A stretch of DNA of 64,000 nucleotides from Desulfuromonas acetoxidans DSM 684 (GTDB taxonomy: Bacteria; Desulfobacterota; Desulfuromonadia; Desulfuromonadales; Desulfuromonadaceae). Shown piece by piece: positions 27,756-35,780 of this stretch (its first letter is position 1; every line of letters begins with the position of its first letter). Position numbers and translations under genes: made by a program. The notes under the pieces were generated by a model. That model was not told where the DNA came from. It saw nothing but the letters and a program-made list of their open reading frames with translations, and searched no databases. The DNA is taken from contig NZ_AAEW02000020.1 in assembly GCF_000167355.1 (NCBI RefSeq), forward strand, positions 1 to 64,000, read 5' to 3'.

Positions 27756-28622
27756 CTACTTTTTTAAGACCAGATTCGCTGCAATTGTGTCCACCTGTCG
27801 CAGGTCCCCGCACAAGGTAACACCCGGTGGAAGAGACATGTCTTCAACAGCCTTCCCCCCAACGATAATTTGAACATCATCAGGGAGCAATGTCCTCAGG
27901 GCAACGATATCGTCAAACGCTTTATGGCGTTGATAGTTACCGCTGAATGAAAGTGCGACAGCCTGTGTCTTCAGTTCCTGGCATATCCGAGGGACCTCTG
28001 CGGTAGGAACATCATCACTAACCACACTACAGTAAACACCCTGCAGATTAAAGAGACACGCTCCCATCATCAACCCCAACCGATGACGTTCTCCATTAAG
28101 TGTCACAAAGGCACAATGCGGCTGCTCACGGGTAGGTTTTGCATCGTCCAAGAACAACTTAAGTTGATTCATCACCACATCAGAAATCAGATGTTCACGC
28201 GAGATTGTAACATTGCCGACAATCCACCCATTTTCTAACGCTGACAATAAAGGAAGAAGCCCATGAAAAATAAAATCAGCGCATCCCTTTGCCGCCCACT
28301 TAGATAAATACGCTTCAACATCAGCGGCTGAACCAAAACAAACTAATGACAAAAGACCTTCTTCACCAGAAAACGAGCGCTTTTGCATGGCAGTAAGAAG
28401 TTCAAACCTCTGCTCAGGCGTAAGAGAAAAAATCTCCTTGGGCTTCTTGCCAAGCATTTGAAGATTACGGACCAAGCGGAGTTCCTCCAACTGCTGTTGC
28501 GAATATCTTCGATGGCCACGACGGTTTCTCTGGGGTACAGGGTTGCCATAACGTTTTTCCCAGACCCTGATGGTATCCGGAGTAATTCCGAGCTCTTGAG
28601 ACAACTGCTGAACTGTCAACAT
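27756..28622 (-). CDS. MerR-family regulator with cobalamin-binding domain (CarH/LitR-like)
   Basis: The 288-residue protein has a MerR helix-turn-helix (about 1-70: LGITPDTIRVWEKRYGNPVPQRNRRGHRRYS), a helical B12-capping region (about 80-165) and a Rossmann-type B12-binding domain (about 170-288) with ERHRLG (ExHxxG, His as lower cobalt ligand) and VGGKAV. CarH/LitR proteins use adenosylcobalamin as a light sensor and repress photoprotection genes in the dark. A palindrome just upstream of its start is a candidate operator for it and for the divergent operon. The light-sensing role is inferred from family and context. Confidence 0.85.
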   Translation of the reverse strand: MLTVQQLSQELGITPDTIRVWEKRYGNPVPQRNRRGHRRYSQQQLEELRLVRNLQMLGKKPKEIFSLTPEQRFELLTAMQKRSFSGEEGLLSLVCFGSAADVEAYLSKWAAKGCADFIFHGLLPLLSALENGWIVGNVTISREHLISDVVMNQLKLFLDDAKPTREQPHCAFVTLNGERHRLGLMMGACLFNLQGVYCSVVSDDVPTAEVPRICQELKTQAVALSFSGNYQRHKAFDDIVALRTLLPDDVQIIVGGKAVEDMSLPPGVTLCGDLRQVDTIAANLVLKK

Positions 28623-28636
28623 TTAAGACTCCATAT

Positions 28637-28651
28637 TTTGTCCTAGACAAA
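28637..28651. promoter_or_regulatory. Palindrome TTTGTC-CTA-GACAAA in the divergent promoter
   Basis: A perfect 6+6 bp inverted repeat with a 3-base spacer lies 15-29 bases upstream of the MerR-B12 start codon, in the 118-base gap between divergent genes. Its position fits autorepression and joint control of the flavoprotein operon. Confidence 0.45.
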
Positions 28652-28740
28652 CTTGCATCTATATGAATAATATCCTTAAAAATAAATATGCGTCTATCTT
28701 TTTTTGCCAACAATACCGTTTATGTACATTCGAGGAACCT

Positions 28741-29010
28741 ATGGAGTTTTTACAAAACAAACAGGATGAAATCGTTGAGGGTCTTGTTCACTTTTTCAAC
28801 GCCCGAATTGAAGAAAAGCCCCACGAGACATTACGGCAAGTTGAAAGCGAGCTAAAAACCCTCTATATCCGCTTTGACAACGATTGGACCGGAAGAGGTG
28901 TCGTCGGAGACGCTACGTTGACAGCGACAATTTCAGGCCTGGAGGGGGTTCGCGCAGAATGTCTGCGGCGACTAGAGACCCGAAACAGCGCGGATGGAGA
29001 CGAACAATGA
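28741..29010 (+). CDS. Small uncharacterised protein of the MerR-B12 cluster
   Basis: The product is 89 residues, using the ATG at 28741 preceded by CGAGGAA; the open frame extends to 28663 but that part lacks a ribosome site and sits over the promoter region. It has a helical N-terminal part (FLQNKQDEIVEGLVHFFNARIEEKP) and contains IRFDNDWTGRGVVGD. No cysteines or membrane segments are present. Its stop overlaps the next start (ATGA), so it is translationally coupled to the flavoprotein gene. I do not recognise the family. Confidence 0.75.
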   Translation: MEFLQNKQDEIVEGLVHFFNARIEEKPHETLRQVESELKTLYIRFDNDWTGRGVVGDATLTATISGLEGVRAECLRRLETRNSADGDEQ

Positions 29011-29993
29011 AAGTCGCTATTGTTGGTGCCGGAATGGCCGGACTGACGGCTGCCCACATCCTGGATTCCCACGGGATTGATGTGACTGTTTTTGAAAAAA
29101 GCAAGGGAACCGGTGGTCGTATGTCCAGCCGCTCTTTTGCAGGTGGGTGGATTGATCACGGCACCCCTTATTTTAGTGCCGAGACGGTTGGCTTCCAGAG
29201 CTTTTTAAAAAAATTCGCAGACAAAAAAATCATTGAACCCTGGGCTGCTCGTGTCAATGGGCCGTTGGCTCTTGATGAGATCGTTCATTACATCTCAGTT
29301 CCACGCACAAGTGCATTGACACGAGCACTTCTCGCAGACATCAAGTTTCACCCCTCAACACATATTTCAATGATTGAAAAAACGGATTCAATGTGGCGAA
29401 TCTATAATGACGGCCGAACTGACCTCGGATTGTGGGATCTTGTGATTCTCGCCATTCCGTCCCCGCAAGCAGTGCAGTTACTTGTGGACCAAAAGGATCT
29501 TCGCGCAAAAGTAGAAGGGGTAGAGATGGAGCCTTGCTGGATTTGTGCACTACAGCTCCCCGGTCCGGTCCAACACATCCAAGATGTGACAGTCTTCACC
29601 GATAATGATATTCGTAGAGTAACCTGCAACAGTGCGAAAAAAGACCGGGCCAACCAACATGTCTATATAGTCCAAGCCTCCGCAGCATGGTCAGAAAAGC
29701 ATCTGGAAGAACCTCCCGCTGCCATCGGAAATCAACTTAAACAAAAATTTCTGAACACTTTTAATCTTAATTTCGAATGCGACGTCCTGTTCAGCCATCG
29801 GTGGCGTTACGGCTTTACGACAACCCCGTTAGCGCAACCCTATCTGTGGGATGAGCAACAACGTCTAGGGGTCTGTGGCGATTGGTGCCTTGGCCGCCGG
29901 GTCGAAGATGCCTGGAAAAGCGGCTCAGAACTTGGAAAAACAATTCTATCCTCGTTAAAAAAAGGGGGGCCGTCGTGCATGTCTACACTCTAA
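29007..29993 (+). CDS. Renalase-like FAD-dependent amine oxidase-type flavoprotein
   Basis: This 328-residue protein has an N-terminal FAD-binding Rossmann motif VAIVGAGMAGLTAAHIL, the following GTGGRMSSRS segment and a C-terminal FAD site CGDWCLGRRVEDAWKSG, the arrangement of renalase-like NAD(P)/FAD oxidoreductases. The ATG at 29007 is used because the frame upstream overlaps the small gene without homology. The SRPBCC gene starts 19 bases before its stop. Such flavoproteins occur in LitR/CarH-type clusters of other bacteria; the substrate is unknown. Confidence 0.85.
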   Translation: MKVAIVGAGMAGLTAAHILDSHGIDVTVFEKSKGTGGRMSSRSFAGGWIDHGTPYFSAETVGFQSFLKKFADKKIIEPWAARVNGPLALDEIVHYISVPRTSALTRALLADIKFHPSTHISMIEKTDSMWRIYNDGRTDLGLWDLVILAIPSPQAVQLLVDQKDLRAKVEGVEMEPCWICALQLPGPVQHIQDVTVFTDNDIRRVTCNSAKKDRANQHVYIVQASAAWSEKHLEEPPAAIGNQLKQKFLNTFNLNFECDVLFSHRWRYGFTTTPLAQPYLWDEQQRLGVCGDWCLGRRVEDAWKSGSELGKTILSSLKKGGPSCMSTL

Positions 29994-30439
29994 AACGCGT
30001 GCAGTCTTTGCCGATTGACATTGAAACGGCCTGGGACTTTTTTTCGAATCCGGCAAATCTGGAGAAAATAACGCCTGCTTGGCTCAATTTCAAAGTTCGT
30101 TCTGAGTTACCCCCTAAAATGTATGCCGGGCTTATTGTTCAGTACTTTGTCCATCCCGTGGCAGGAGTTCCCGTTCCGTGGACAACAGAAATAACCCACG
30201 TGGATGAACCCTGTTTTTTCGTCGATGAGCAACGACTGGGGCCGTATAAATTCTGGCACCATCAACACCACTTCACTCCGAGCGATGCGGGCATTGTCAT
30301 GACAGATATCGTTCACTACTCATTGCCTTTTGGGCCAGTAGGACGAGCGTTTCATCCCATCTACATAAAAAGAAAACTCGAAGCAATCTTCGACCATCGT
30401 TTCAACGTGCTCAAGCAGCGATTTTCAGATAATGCATAA
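29975..30439 (+). CDS. SRPBCC-family ligand-binding protein
   Basis: The 154-residue protein begins at a GTG (29975) preceded by AAAGGGGGG. It shows the START/SRPBCC pattern: PIDIETAWDFFSNPANLEKITPAWLNF, TEITHVDEP, LGPYKFWHHQHHF and a long C-terminal helix IKRKLEAIFDHRFNVLKQRF. The fold makes a deep cavity for hydrophobic ligands. It overlaps the flavoprotein gene and so belongs to the same operon. SRPBCC proteins recur in light/B12-regulated clusters. Confidence 0.85.
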   Translation: MHVYTLKRVQSLPIDIETAWDFFSNPANLEKITPAWLNFKVRSELPPKMYAGLIVQYFVHPVAGVPVPWTTEITHVDEPCFFVDEQRLGPYKFWHHQHHFTPSDAGIVMTDIVHYSLPFGPVGRAFHPIYIKRKLEAIFDHRFNVLKQRFSDNA

Positions 30440-30474
30440 AGTTTTTCATACATCACAAAGAAGACAATACGACA

Positions 30475-30774
30475 ATGAATCTGATAACCGACATTGAATT
30501 ACAACACGTGCCTGAAAAAGACACTTGGCTCTGTGATGCTGATTTTAACACGGGACATGGAGTCCTCTGCGCCAAGGTCAGTACAACAGGCGAGAGAAAG
30601 TTTTATTTCAGGTATTACACAGAAAACTTTAAACGTGTCAGGCTTGCTTTGGGGAAATACGACCCGGCAGGAAGACGAGGCTTAACCCTCTACAGCGCTC
30701 GAAAAAAAGCCCGAGAACTTTCCAGTCTGCACAAAGCGGGAATTAAGAACATCAGGGAACACCTGAGTAGCTGA
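30475..30774 (+). CDS. Orphan integrase arm-DNA-binding domain (truncated tyrosine integrase)
   Basis: The 99 residues match the N-terminal arm-binding domain of phage/island tyrosine integrases: KVSTTGERKFYFRYY, VRLALGKYDPAGRRGLTLYSARKKARELSSLHKAGI. The core-binding and catalytic domains that should follow are absent; the frame stops at 30774 and the next gene is unrelated. It is either a deletion relic of an integrated element or a domesticated DNA-binding protein. It marks the start of a patchy accessory stretch up to about 33.6 kb. No attachment repeat was recognised. Confidence 0.6.
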   Translation: MNLITDIELQHVPEKDTWLCDADFNTGHGVLCAKVSTTGERKFYFRYYTENFKRVRLALGKYDPAGRRGLTLYSARKKARELSSLHKAGIKNIREHLSS

Positions 30775-30834
30775 ACCTGATAACAGGTCGAACCGCCATG
30801 ACCATGGTTCGTTATATGAAAGGAAAAACGCACT

Positions 30835-31890
30835 GTGAACTGTCCACGATGTCATTCCATACCCCGCATCAGTCAAAACAATGGAAATATGATTATCAGC
30901 TGCGCCGTTAAGGAACTGGCAGAAAAAATGGTTGAATTCCTTAACCGCCATCAATTGGCTTTTCAACGAGAAGATAGCCGGACTCTTTACGTCAAGATCG
31001 TCAATTTTAAGACGATTATTGACCAATTATGCCATGAGCACTTTACCAGCGCAGTACAGCGAGAAGGAATTACGGTCCTGTTTCTTGACAACGGTGAAAA
31101 ACTCACTGCAGAAAAAATCAAGTATATCAAAACACTGCAACAGTACTATGATCTGATCAAGGCGCAAAAGCTCATTTCTCTGATCGACAATCATGCCTTG
31201 ACAACCTATTTCCAACCGATTGTTGACATTCCCAACAACTCAATTTATGGCTACGAAACATTGTGCCGCGGCGTCGATGATGACAACAGTTTAATCAGCC
31301 CATCGCTTCTTTTTGAATGGGCCAGGCAAGCAGATATGCTGTTCTACCTTGATCGAGAATGCCGCGAAATGTCTTTGAAAACAGCGGCAGTAAAAAATAT
31401 CAGAGCTAAGGTATTTATCAATTTCATCCCTACGGCTATTTACGATCCACATCATTGCCTACAATCAACGGTCAAATGGGCTAACCAGCTGGAATTTGAT
31501 CCTAAAAATATCATTTTTGAAGTAACTGAAAGTGAACGCGTAGAAGACATCGATCACCTTAAAGACATTCTCGACTATTATAAGTCTCAAGGCTTCATGA
31601 TTGCCCTTGACGATATCGGCAGTGGCTACTCTTCTCTTAACATGGTCGCGAAATTACAGCCGGATGTGATCAAGGTTGATCGAGAATTGATCAAAGATAT
31701 TCACGAAAACAGCATGAATCAATCAGTTTTCTGCGCCATCAATCAAATCGCCAAAGACAACGGAACATTGGTTTTGGCCGAAGGCGTCGAGAAAAGTGAA
31801 GAACTGAGATTTTGTGCAGAACACGGTGCCGACCTCGCCCAAGGATATTACTTCGGACGACCTAATGGCGAGCCACTAAGAAAACTGTAA
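30835..31890 (+). CDS. EAL-domain c-di-GMP phosphodiesterase with N-terminal zinc-ribbon-like segment
   Basis: This 351-residue soluble protein starts at a GTG (30835, AAAGGA upstream). The first residues (NCPRCHS, later SCAV) resemble a small zinc ribbon, followed by an unrecognised domain to about 115. The EAL domain (about 120-350) keeps the catalytic set: YETLCR for the EAL loop, the Asn of FINFIP, EVTESE, ALDDIGSGYSSL, IKVDR, LAEGVE and AQGYYFGRP. It is therefore predicted to be an active phosphodiesterase. It is not linked to the che run by strand or distance. Confidence 0.83.
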   Translation: MNCPRCHSIPRISQNNGNMIISCAVKELAEKMVEFLNRHQLAFQREDSRTLYVKIVNFKTIIDQLCHEHFTSAVQREGITVLFLDNGEKLTAEKIKYIKTLQQYYDLIKAQKLISLIDNHALTTYFQPIVDIPNNSIYGYETLCRGVDDDNSLISPSLLFEWARQADMLFYLDRECREMSLKTAAVKNIRAKVFINFIPTAIYDPHHCLQSTVKWANQLEFDPKNIIFEVTESERVEDIDHLKDILDYYKSQGFMIALDDIGSGYSSLNMVAKLQPDVIKVDRELIKDIHENSMNQSVFCAINQIAKDNGTLVLAEGVEKSEELRFCAEHGADLAQGYYFGRPNGEPLRKL

Positions 31891-31909
31891 CGCGGAAAGG
31901 ATAACCCGT

Positions 31910-32266
31910 ATGCCTCACATTGTTTTAGAAAACATTGCATCAACTGAAGAAGCTTTTGAAGCGATTACCCCTTTTGCCGAAAAAACAGAAAACGGAATCC
32001 TTAAAGTCACGGACAAATACTTTAGTCCGGTATCAAGATCTGTGTTAATTGAAACCCTTGTTATCGAAGAAGGACAGAGACAAAACTTCTTTATCCAACT
32101 ATCACAAAAGAAAAATGCCGTCACGGTCCGTCTTTTCCCTCTTACCGACCCAGAAAAAACCGTTGGTGTCAAACAGACCATGGCAATAATTGCCAAACAG
32201 ATTAAGAACCTTAAAGACAATATAAATTATGGCAAAACCAACCTAGAACCGTTTTTGATCGATTGA
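31910..32266 (+). CDS. Uncharacterised 118-aa protein
   Basis: The ATG follows GGAAAGGATAACCCGT. The protein is soluble, without cysteines, alternating beta-like segments (GILKVTDKYFSPVSRSVLIETLVIEEGQ, FFIQLSQKKNAVTVRLFPL) and a C-terminal helix. It starts 20 bases after the EAL gene on the same strand, so it may be co-transcribed and could be an interacting or regulatory partner. I do not recognise a family. Confidence 0.65.
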   Translation: MPHIVLENIASTEEAFEAITPFAEKTENGILKVTDKYFSPVSRSVLIETLVIEEGQRQNFFIQLSQKKNAVTVRLFPLTDPEKTVGVKQTMAIIAKQIKNLKDNINYGKTNLEPFLID

Positions 32267-32556
32267 ATTGTGTGGTTACGTTTGGGCAGATAAGACTATA
32301 GTGAGAGAAGTAGCATTTTAACAGGCCCATTGCTTCATTTTCTACTGCAACGCCACAAATTCGAACAACGATCAATTACTTCGGGGAATACCCCCACACC
32401 AGCCTAGTTGTGAGAATGGCACAACCGTCTTTTTGCCACGAGATAAGAGCTATACTCAGACTAGACTTATCTTTGTTGCGACAGACCCGCAAAAGGACTC
32501 GCACCCATTGACGACTTAATACAGAAAAGTGCACTCTATTCGCAAGGAGTGACGAA

Positions 32557-32907
32557 TTGAAGATAAGTAATTTTACAACAGACAGTGCGACTCTTCAGGA
32601 GATTGGCAAACGCTTGGCCGAATTGCGCATCTCCCTGAATTTGACCCAATCCCAACTGGCTGCCAATGCTGGAATTGGAAAACGAACCCTTGAACGAGTA
32701 GAATCTGGAGAGCCTACGCAAACAACAACACTTATTCGTATATTACGAGCCATAGGACAATTAGAGCCATTGGATGCGCTTCTTCCAGAATCGCAAATAC
32801 GACCAATACAGATCTTACGCAATTCAAGCCGAAAGAGAAAACGAGCGTCATCGTCAAAACACAAGCCTGAAAACACCCAACCTTGGACGTGGGGAGATGA
32901 AGAATGA
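32557..32907 (+). CDS. XRE-family regulator, HipB-like
   Basis: This 116-residue protein starts at a TTG (32557) with AAGGAG seven bases upstream. It has an XRE helix-turn-helix (about 12-70: IGKRLAELRISLNLTQSQLAANAGIGKRTLERVESG), then SRKRKRASSSKHK and a terminal QPWTWGDEE. HTH plus basic stretch plus W-x-WGDE tail is typical of HipB-like antitoxins, which precede a HipA kinase. Here no HipA follows; instead a 17-codon frame overlaps the stop (ATGA). It is probably an orphan left after toxin loss. Confidence 0.75.
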   Translation: MKISNFTTDSATLQEIGKRLAELRISLNLTQSQLAANAGIGKRTLERVESGEPTQTTTLIRILRAIGQLEPLDALLPESQIRPIQILRNSSRKRKRASSSKHKPENTQPWTWGDEE

Positions 32908-32957
32908 CCACAATCAAAAATCTCTACGAGGAGACACTAAACATTTCATTTGAATGA
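32904..32957 (+). other. 17-codon frame overlapping the XRE stop
   Basis: An ATG at 32904 overlaps the TGA of the HipB-like gene and encodes MTTIKNLYEETLNISFE before a TGA. The overlap is typical of toxin-antitoxin operons, so this may be the truncated start of the former second gene. Too short to assign. Confidence 0.35.
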
Positions 32958-33058
32958 GGGGCAAACACAGAGTACAAAACAGATAGGAGTTGCCAACGTT
33001 GATGTATTGATAAATTCCGAGGAGCATTGACCAAGCAACCTGACGTTAGGAGAAAAAG

Positions 33059-33208
33059 ATGGAAACCTTCATTGCCCTTTCTTATCTCTATATTCTATTT
33101 GCGGTGGTAATCATCATTCACGACAAGATCGTTGAGAAACACAATAAACGGGAAGAGCTGAAATCCAAAAGCCTAACGACGAAAGCCCCCAACAACAACC
33201 ATCTGTAA
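33059..33208 (+). CDS. Small single-span membrane protein (49 aa)
   Basis: An ATG at 33059, five bases after TTAGGAG, opens a 49-residue frame. Residues 4-23 (FIALSYLYILFAVVIIIHDK) form one membrane helix and the rest (EKHNKREELKSKS) is a charged cytoplasmic tail. The ribosome site and amphipathic design argue that it is real. It lies alone in an otherwise gene-poor gap. Function unknown; a type I toxin-like or regulatory micropeptide is possible but unsupported. Confidence 0.5.
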   Translation: METFIALSYLYILFAVVIIIHDKIVEKHNKREELKSKSLTTKAPNNNHL

Positions 33209-33637
33209 CACAAGGAAATAGTTTTTATTTTACACACCAAGCAAAATATAGTTGAGTCCTCTCCAGCATTCTTAACCCTCTAGACCAAACCCAGCTATAA
33301 GACTGTATTTTCAAGATGTTACAGCAGAACTCCATCTTATGGACCAAGGTGGACGAAAGTGGTCACTACTTGGTCAAAACTGAACCAAGTGCGACAACCA
33401 CCTAACATCAATAAGGTTTTCAGAGGGAAACTGCAAATAATTGCTCCTCATAGAAGACTATAGGAACAACTCTTTCCAGTAGACATCTAAAGCTTCACCA
33501 AAGGTCAACCCTGGGCGCACATAAAGATTAGAATTATCGATAAAAAACGAATTAAAATACAGACACAAGATAGAATTGCGAAAGAAAATCGTTTATAAAC
33601 GCATGATAATATAGATAATATTCAATTTTATAACGTT
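33209..33637. other. AT-rich gene-free gap next to the truncated rel gene
   Basis: No convincing gene is present. The AT content rises sharply from about 33530. A cluster of short inverted and direct repeats lies at 33341-33389 (GGACCAAGG, CTTGGTC, GAACCAAG), of the kind found at ends of mobile elements, but no transposase is visible. The rel gene is broken at the 33638 edge of this gap. Confidence 0.5.
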
Positions 33638-34714
33638 TTATGTTTTTATAAAAAAATGGCCTCCGGAACCGGTGGTCTTACCCTCTTTATACATCCAGTG
33701 GGCAGCGATCCCCTCTTCAGCAATGCGGTGCATCTCTTCAGTGCGAATCTGCACCTCCATGCGCTTGCCATACGGACCAATCACCGAGGTGTGCAACGAC
33801 TGGTACATATTAGCTTTCGGCATGGCGATGTAGTCTTTAAACCGCCCCGACACCGGTTTCCACTCGGCATGGACAATACCCAGCGCCGCATAGCACTCAC
33901 GCACCGAAGTCACAATCACCCGGAAGGCGATCAGATCGTACATCTGGTCAAGATCAATTTTCTGACGTTGCAGCTTGCGGTACACGGAATAGATATGCTT
34001 AGAGCGTCCCGACACATCACCATCAATCCCCTGCTTGGCCAGAATAGCATGTAGCTCATTCTTGACCCGCTGGACATACTGATCACAGGCATCGGTTTTA
34101 AACGCCATGACCTTGCCGTTAAGCTCGGCATACTCATCGGGATAAAGGTGCTGAAACGACAGGTCTTCGAGCTGGCTTTTCATCCAGCTGATACCCATGC
34201 GGTTAGCCAACGGCGCATAGACATCCATGGTTTCACGAGCAATGCGCTGCTGTTGTGCATCGGGCAAACAGCTCAGGTTCTGCATGCCGTGAAGTCGGTC
34301 GGCCAACTTGATAAGGATAATACGAAAGTCGCGGGCAATCGCCAGCAGCATCTTACGAAAGCTCTCGGCCTGTCGCTCTTCACCGCGCTTGAAGATGATG
34401 TTATTGATTCTGGTCAGACCTTCAACCAGCATGTGAACCTGATCGCCAAAACGCTCCCTGAGCTCGGCAGAGGTCACCATCTCTTTCTGCAGAACATCAT
34501 GGAGCAGCCCGGCGGCAACGGTCGGCACGTCCATCTTCAGACGCAGCAATAGCTCCGCCACAGCCACAGGATGGCTGAACGCAGGCAAACCGCAAGGCAG
34601 GTCCTGACCCTGATGGAGTTGCTGGCTAAAAGGATAGGCTCGCCGGATCAGGTCAAGATCCGCATCGGGAAGGTATTCTTTAACGGTATTGAGGATATCT
34701 TCGAGTGACTTCAA
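33638..34714 (-). CDS. Truncated RelA/SpoT-family (p)ppGpp synthetase with defective hydrolase site
   Basis: The 358 residues comprise the HD hydrolase (about 20-195) and synthetase (about 225-345) domains of a RelA/SpoT homologue; full proteins have over 700. The TGS, helical and ACT regions are missing: after AAHWMYKEG the frame runs into FFIKT and stops. In the HD domain the catalytic HDxxED reads HDVLQK (Q76, K77) and the Asn of LADRxHNM is G143, so hydrolysis should be lost. Synthetase motifs (GRSKHIYS, RFKDYIAMPKAN, YQSLHTS, EVQIRT) remain. It sits in the conserved gmk-rpoZ-rel position, so another complete copy is expected elsewhere. Confidence 0.85.
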   Translation of the reverse strand: MKSLEDILNTVKEYLPDADLDLIRRAYPFSQQLHQGQDLPCGLPAFSHPVAVAELLLRLKMDVPTVAAGLLHDVLQKEMVTSAELRERFGDQVHMLVEGLTRINNIIFKRGEERQAESFRKMLLAIARDFRIILIKLADRLHGMQNLSCLPDAQQQRIARETMDVYAPLANRMGISWMKSQLEDLSFQHLYPDEYAELNGKVMAFKTDACDQYVQRVKNELHAILAKQGIDGDVSGRSKHIYSVYRKLQRQKIDLDQMYDLIAFRVIVTSVRECYAALGIVHAEWKPVSGRFKDYIAMPKANMYQSLHTSVIGPYGKRMEVQIRTEEMHRIAEEGIAAHWMYKEGKTTGSGGHFFIKT

Positions 34715-34778
34715 TGATGCCCTTTAACCACTCTGACCCGCCTTTCGTGAATCAAACCACGATCAACAGGGTATGTTG

Positions 34779-34811
34779 GTGACCGTCCGTGTCAAATGAC
34801 AGGACGGTCAC
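34779..34811 (-). terminator. Hairpin between rpoZ and the truncated rel gene
   Basis: A perfect 10-bp stem GTGACCGTCC / GGACGGTCAC with a 13-base loop lies 43 bases after the rpoZ stop. There is no T-run, so it may be only a weak terminator or an RNA-processing hairpin. Confidence 0.5.
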
Positions 34812-34853
34812 GTGAACAATTTTATTCGGCACCTTCTGGCACCGACACCGGAC

Positions 34854-35063
34854 TTAGTGAGTACGGGTGTCGGGAGCGTCGAACTCAATTTTTCCGGCGG
34901 CAATCTCACGCAATGCTTGAACGACTTTTTTATTGCCGGACACGTTCTCAATCAATGGTGTTGCACCACGATACAATTGCTTGGCGCGCTTGGCAGCAAC
35001 CATCGCCAGCAGAAAACGGTTATCAATCTTCTCCAGACAGTCTTCAACAGTAACACGTGCCAT
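34854..35063 (-). CDS. rpoZ: RNA polymerase omega subunit
   Basis: This 69-residue protein has the omega signature [30 protein letters not shown] and the conserved [16 protein letters not shown]. It helps fold and assemble the beta' subunit and can take part in ppGpp binding. Its place between gmk and a rel-type gene is the common arrangement. It lies 95 bases downstream of gmk. Confidence 0.95.
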   Translation of the reverse strand: MARVTVEDCLEKIDNRFLLAMVAAKRAKQLYRGATPLIENVSGNKKVVQALREIAAGKIEFDAPDTRTH

Positions 35064-35158
35064 GATTTAATATTCTCCCTAAAAGGCTTTCGCCGTTTGT
35101 TCTTGATTCTTTTGAGCTTTTTGTCAAAAGCCACAAGAGGCCTTTGACAAACGATTAT

Positions 35159-35770
35159 CTATCGCCGGGCGATCATCTGTTCTACAAAGGGATACACATG
35201 CCGTCCACGACATGTTTCCGCTTCGATAATTCCCTGCAACTGCTTTGCGGCATGGTCAATATCGTCGTTGATGACAATGTAATCATACCACTGCGCTTCA
35301 CGTAATTCACCTGCGGCATTATCAAGCCGACGGGAAATCACGGCATCGCTATCAGTACCACGCTGACGCAAACGCCGCTCCAGCTCATCCATGTCTGGTG
35401 GTGCAATAAACACGAACACCGCTTCAGCCGCCTGTTTTTTCAGCTGTGCCGCGCCCTGGAAGTCAATATCCAGAAGCACATCATGCCCCTGAAGACGCGC
35501 ATCCTCAAGCGTTTTCAGCGCCGTACCGTAGTAGTTGTCATGAACCTGCGCCCACTCGACAAAAGCGTTGTCGTCAATCATGCGTCGAAAGGTGTCGACC
35601 GACACAAAATGGTAATCCACACCATCGGTTTCACCACCACGCATCGGGCGCGTGGTAAAAGAGACAGAGTGCCCCAAATTCGGAAATATGTCAATCATCC
35701 GCTTGCACAGCGTTGTTTTTCCGGCTCCAGACGGTGCCGAAACGACAAACAGAACTCCTTCACGTTTCAT
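35159..35770 (-). CDS. gmk: Guanylate kinase
   Basis: This 203-residue enzyme phosphorylates GMP to GDP with ATP. The Walker A motif is VSAPSGAGKTTLCKRM and the GMP-binding region is SVSFTTRPMRGGETDGVDYHF, followed by DVLLDIDFQGAAQL and the lid RLRQRGTDSD. The ATG at 35770 (MKREGVLF) is chosen because the frame further upstream lies inside the yicC gene. Only ten bases separate it from yicC, so they are co-transcribed. Confidence 0.96.
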   Translation of the reverse strand: MKREGVLFVVSAPSGAGKTTLCKRMIDIFPNLGHSVSFTTRPMRGGETDGVDYHFVSVDTFRRMIDDNAFVEWAQVHDNYYGTALKTLEDARLQGHDVLLDIDFQGAAQLKKQAAEAVFVFIAPPDMDELERRLRQRGTDSDAVISRRLDNAAGELREAQWYDYIVINDDIDHAAKQLQGIIEAETCRGRHVYPFVEQMIARR

Positions 35771-35780
35771 TCGTCCGTTC

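Noticed and set aside
32400-32440. Sigma-54 promoter-like TGGCAC...TTGC before the XRE gene
   Set aside because: The spacing between GG and GC is 15 bases, not the required 10.
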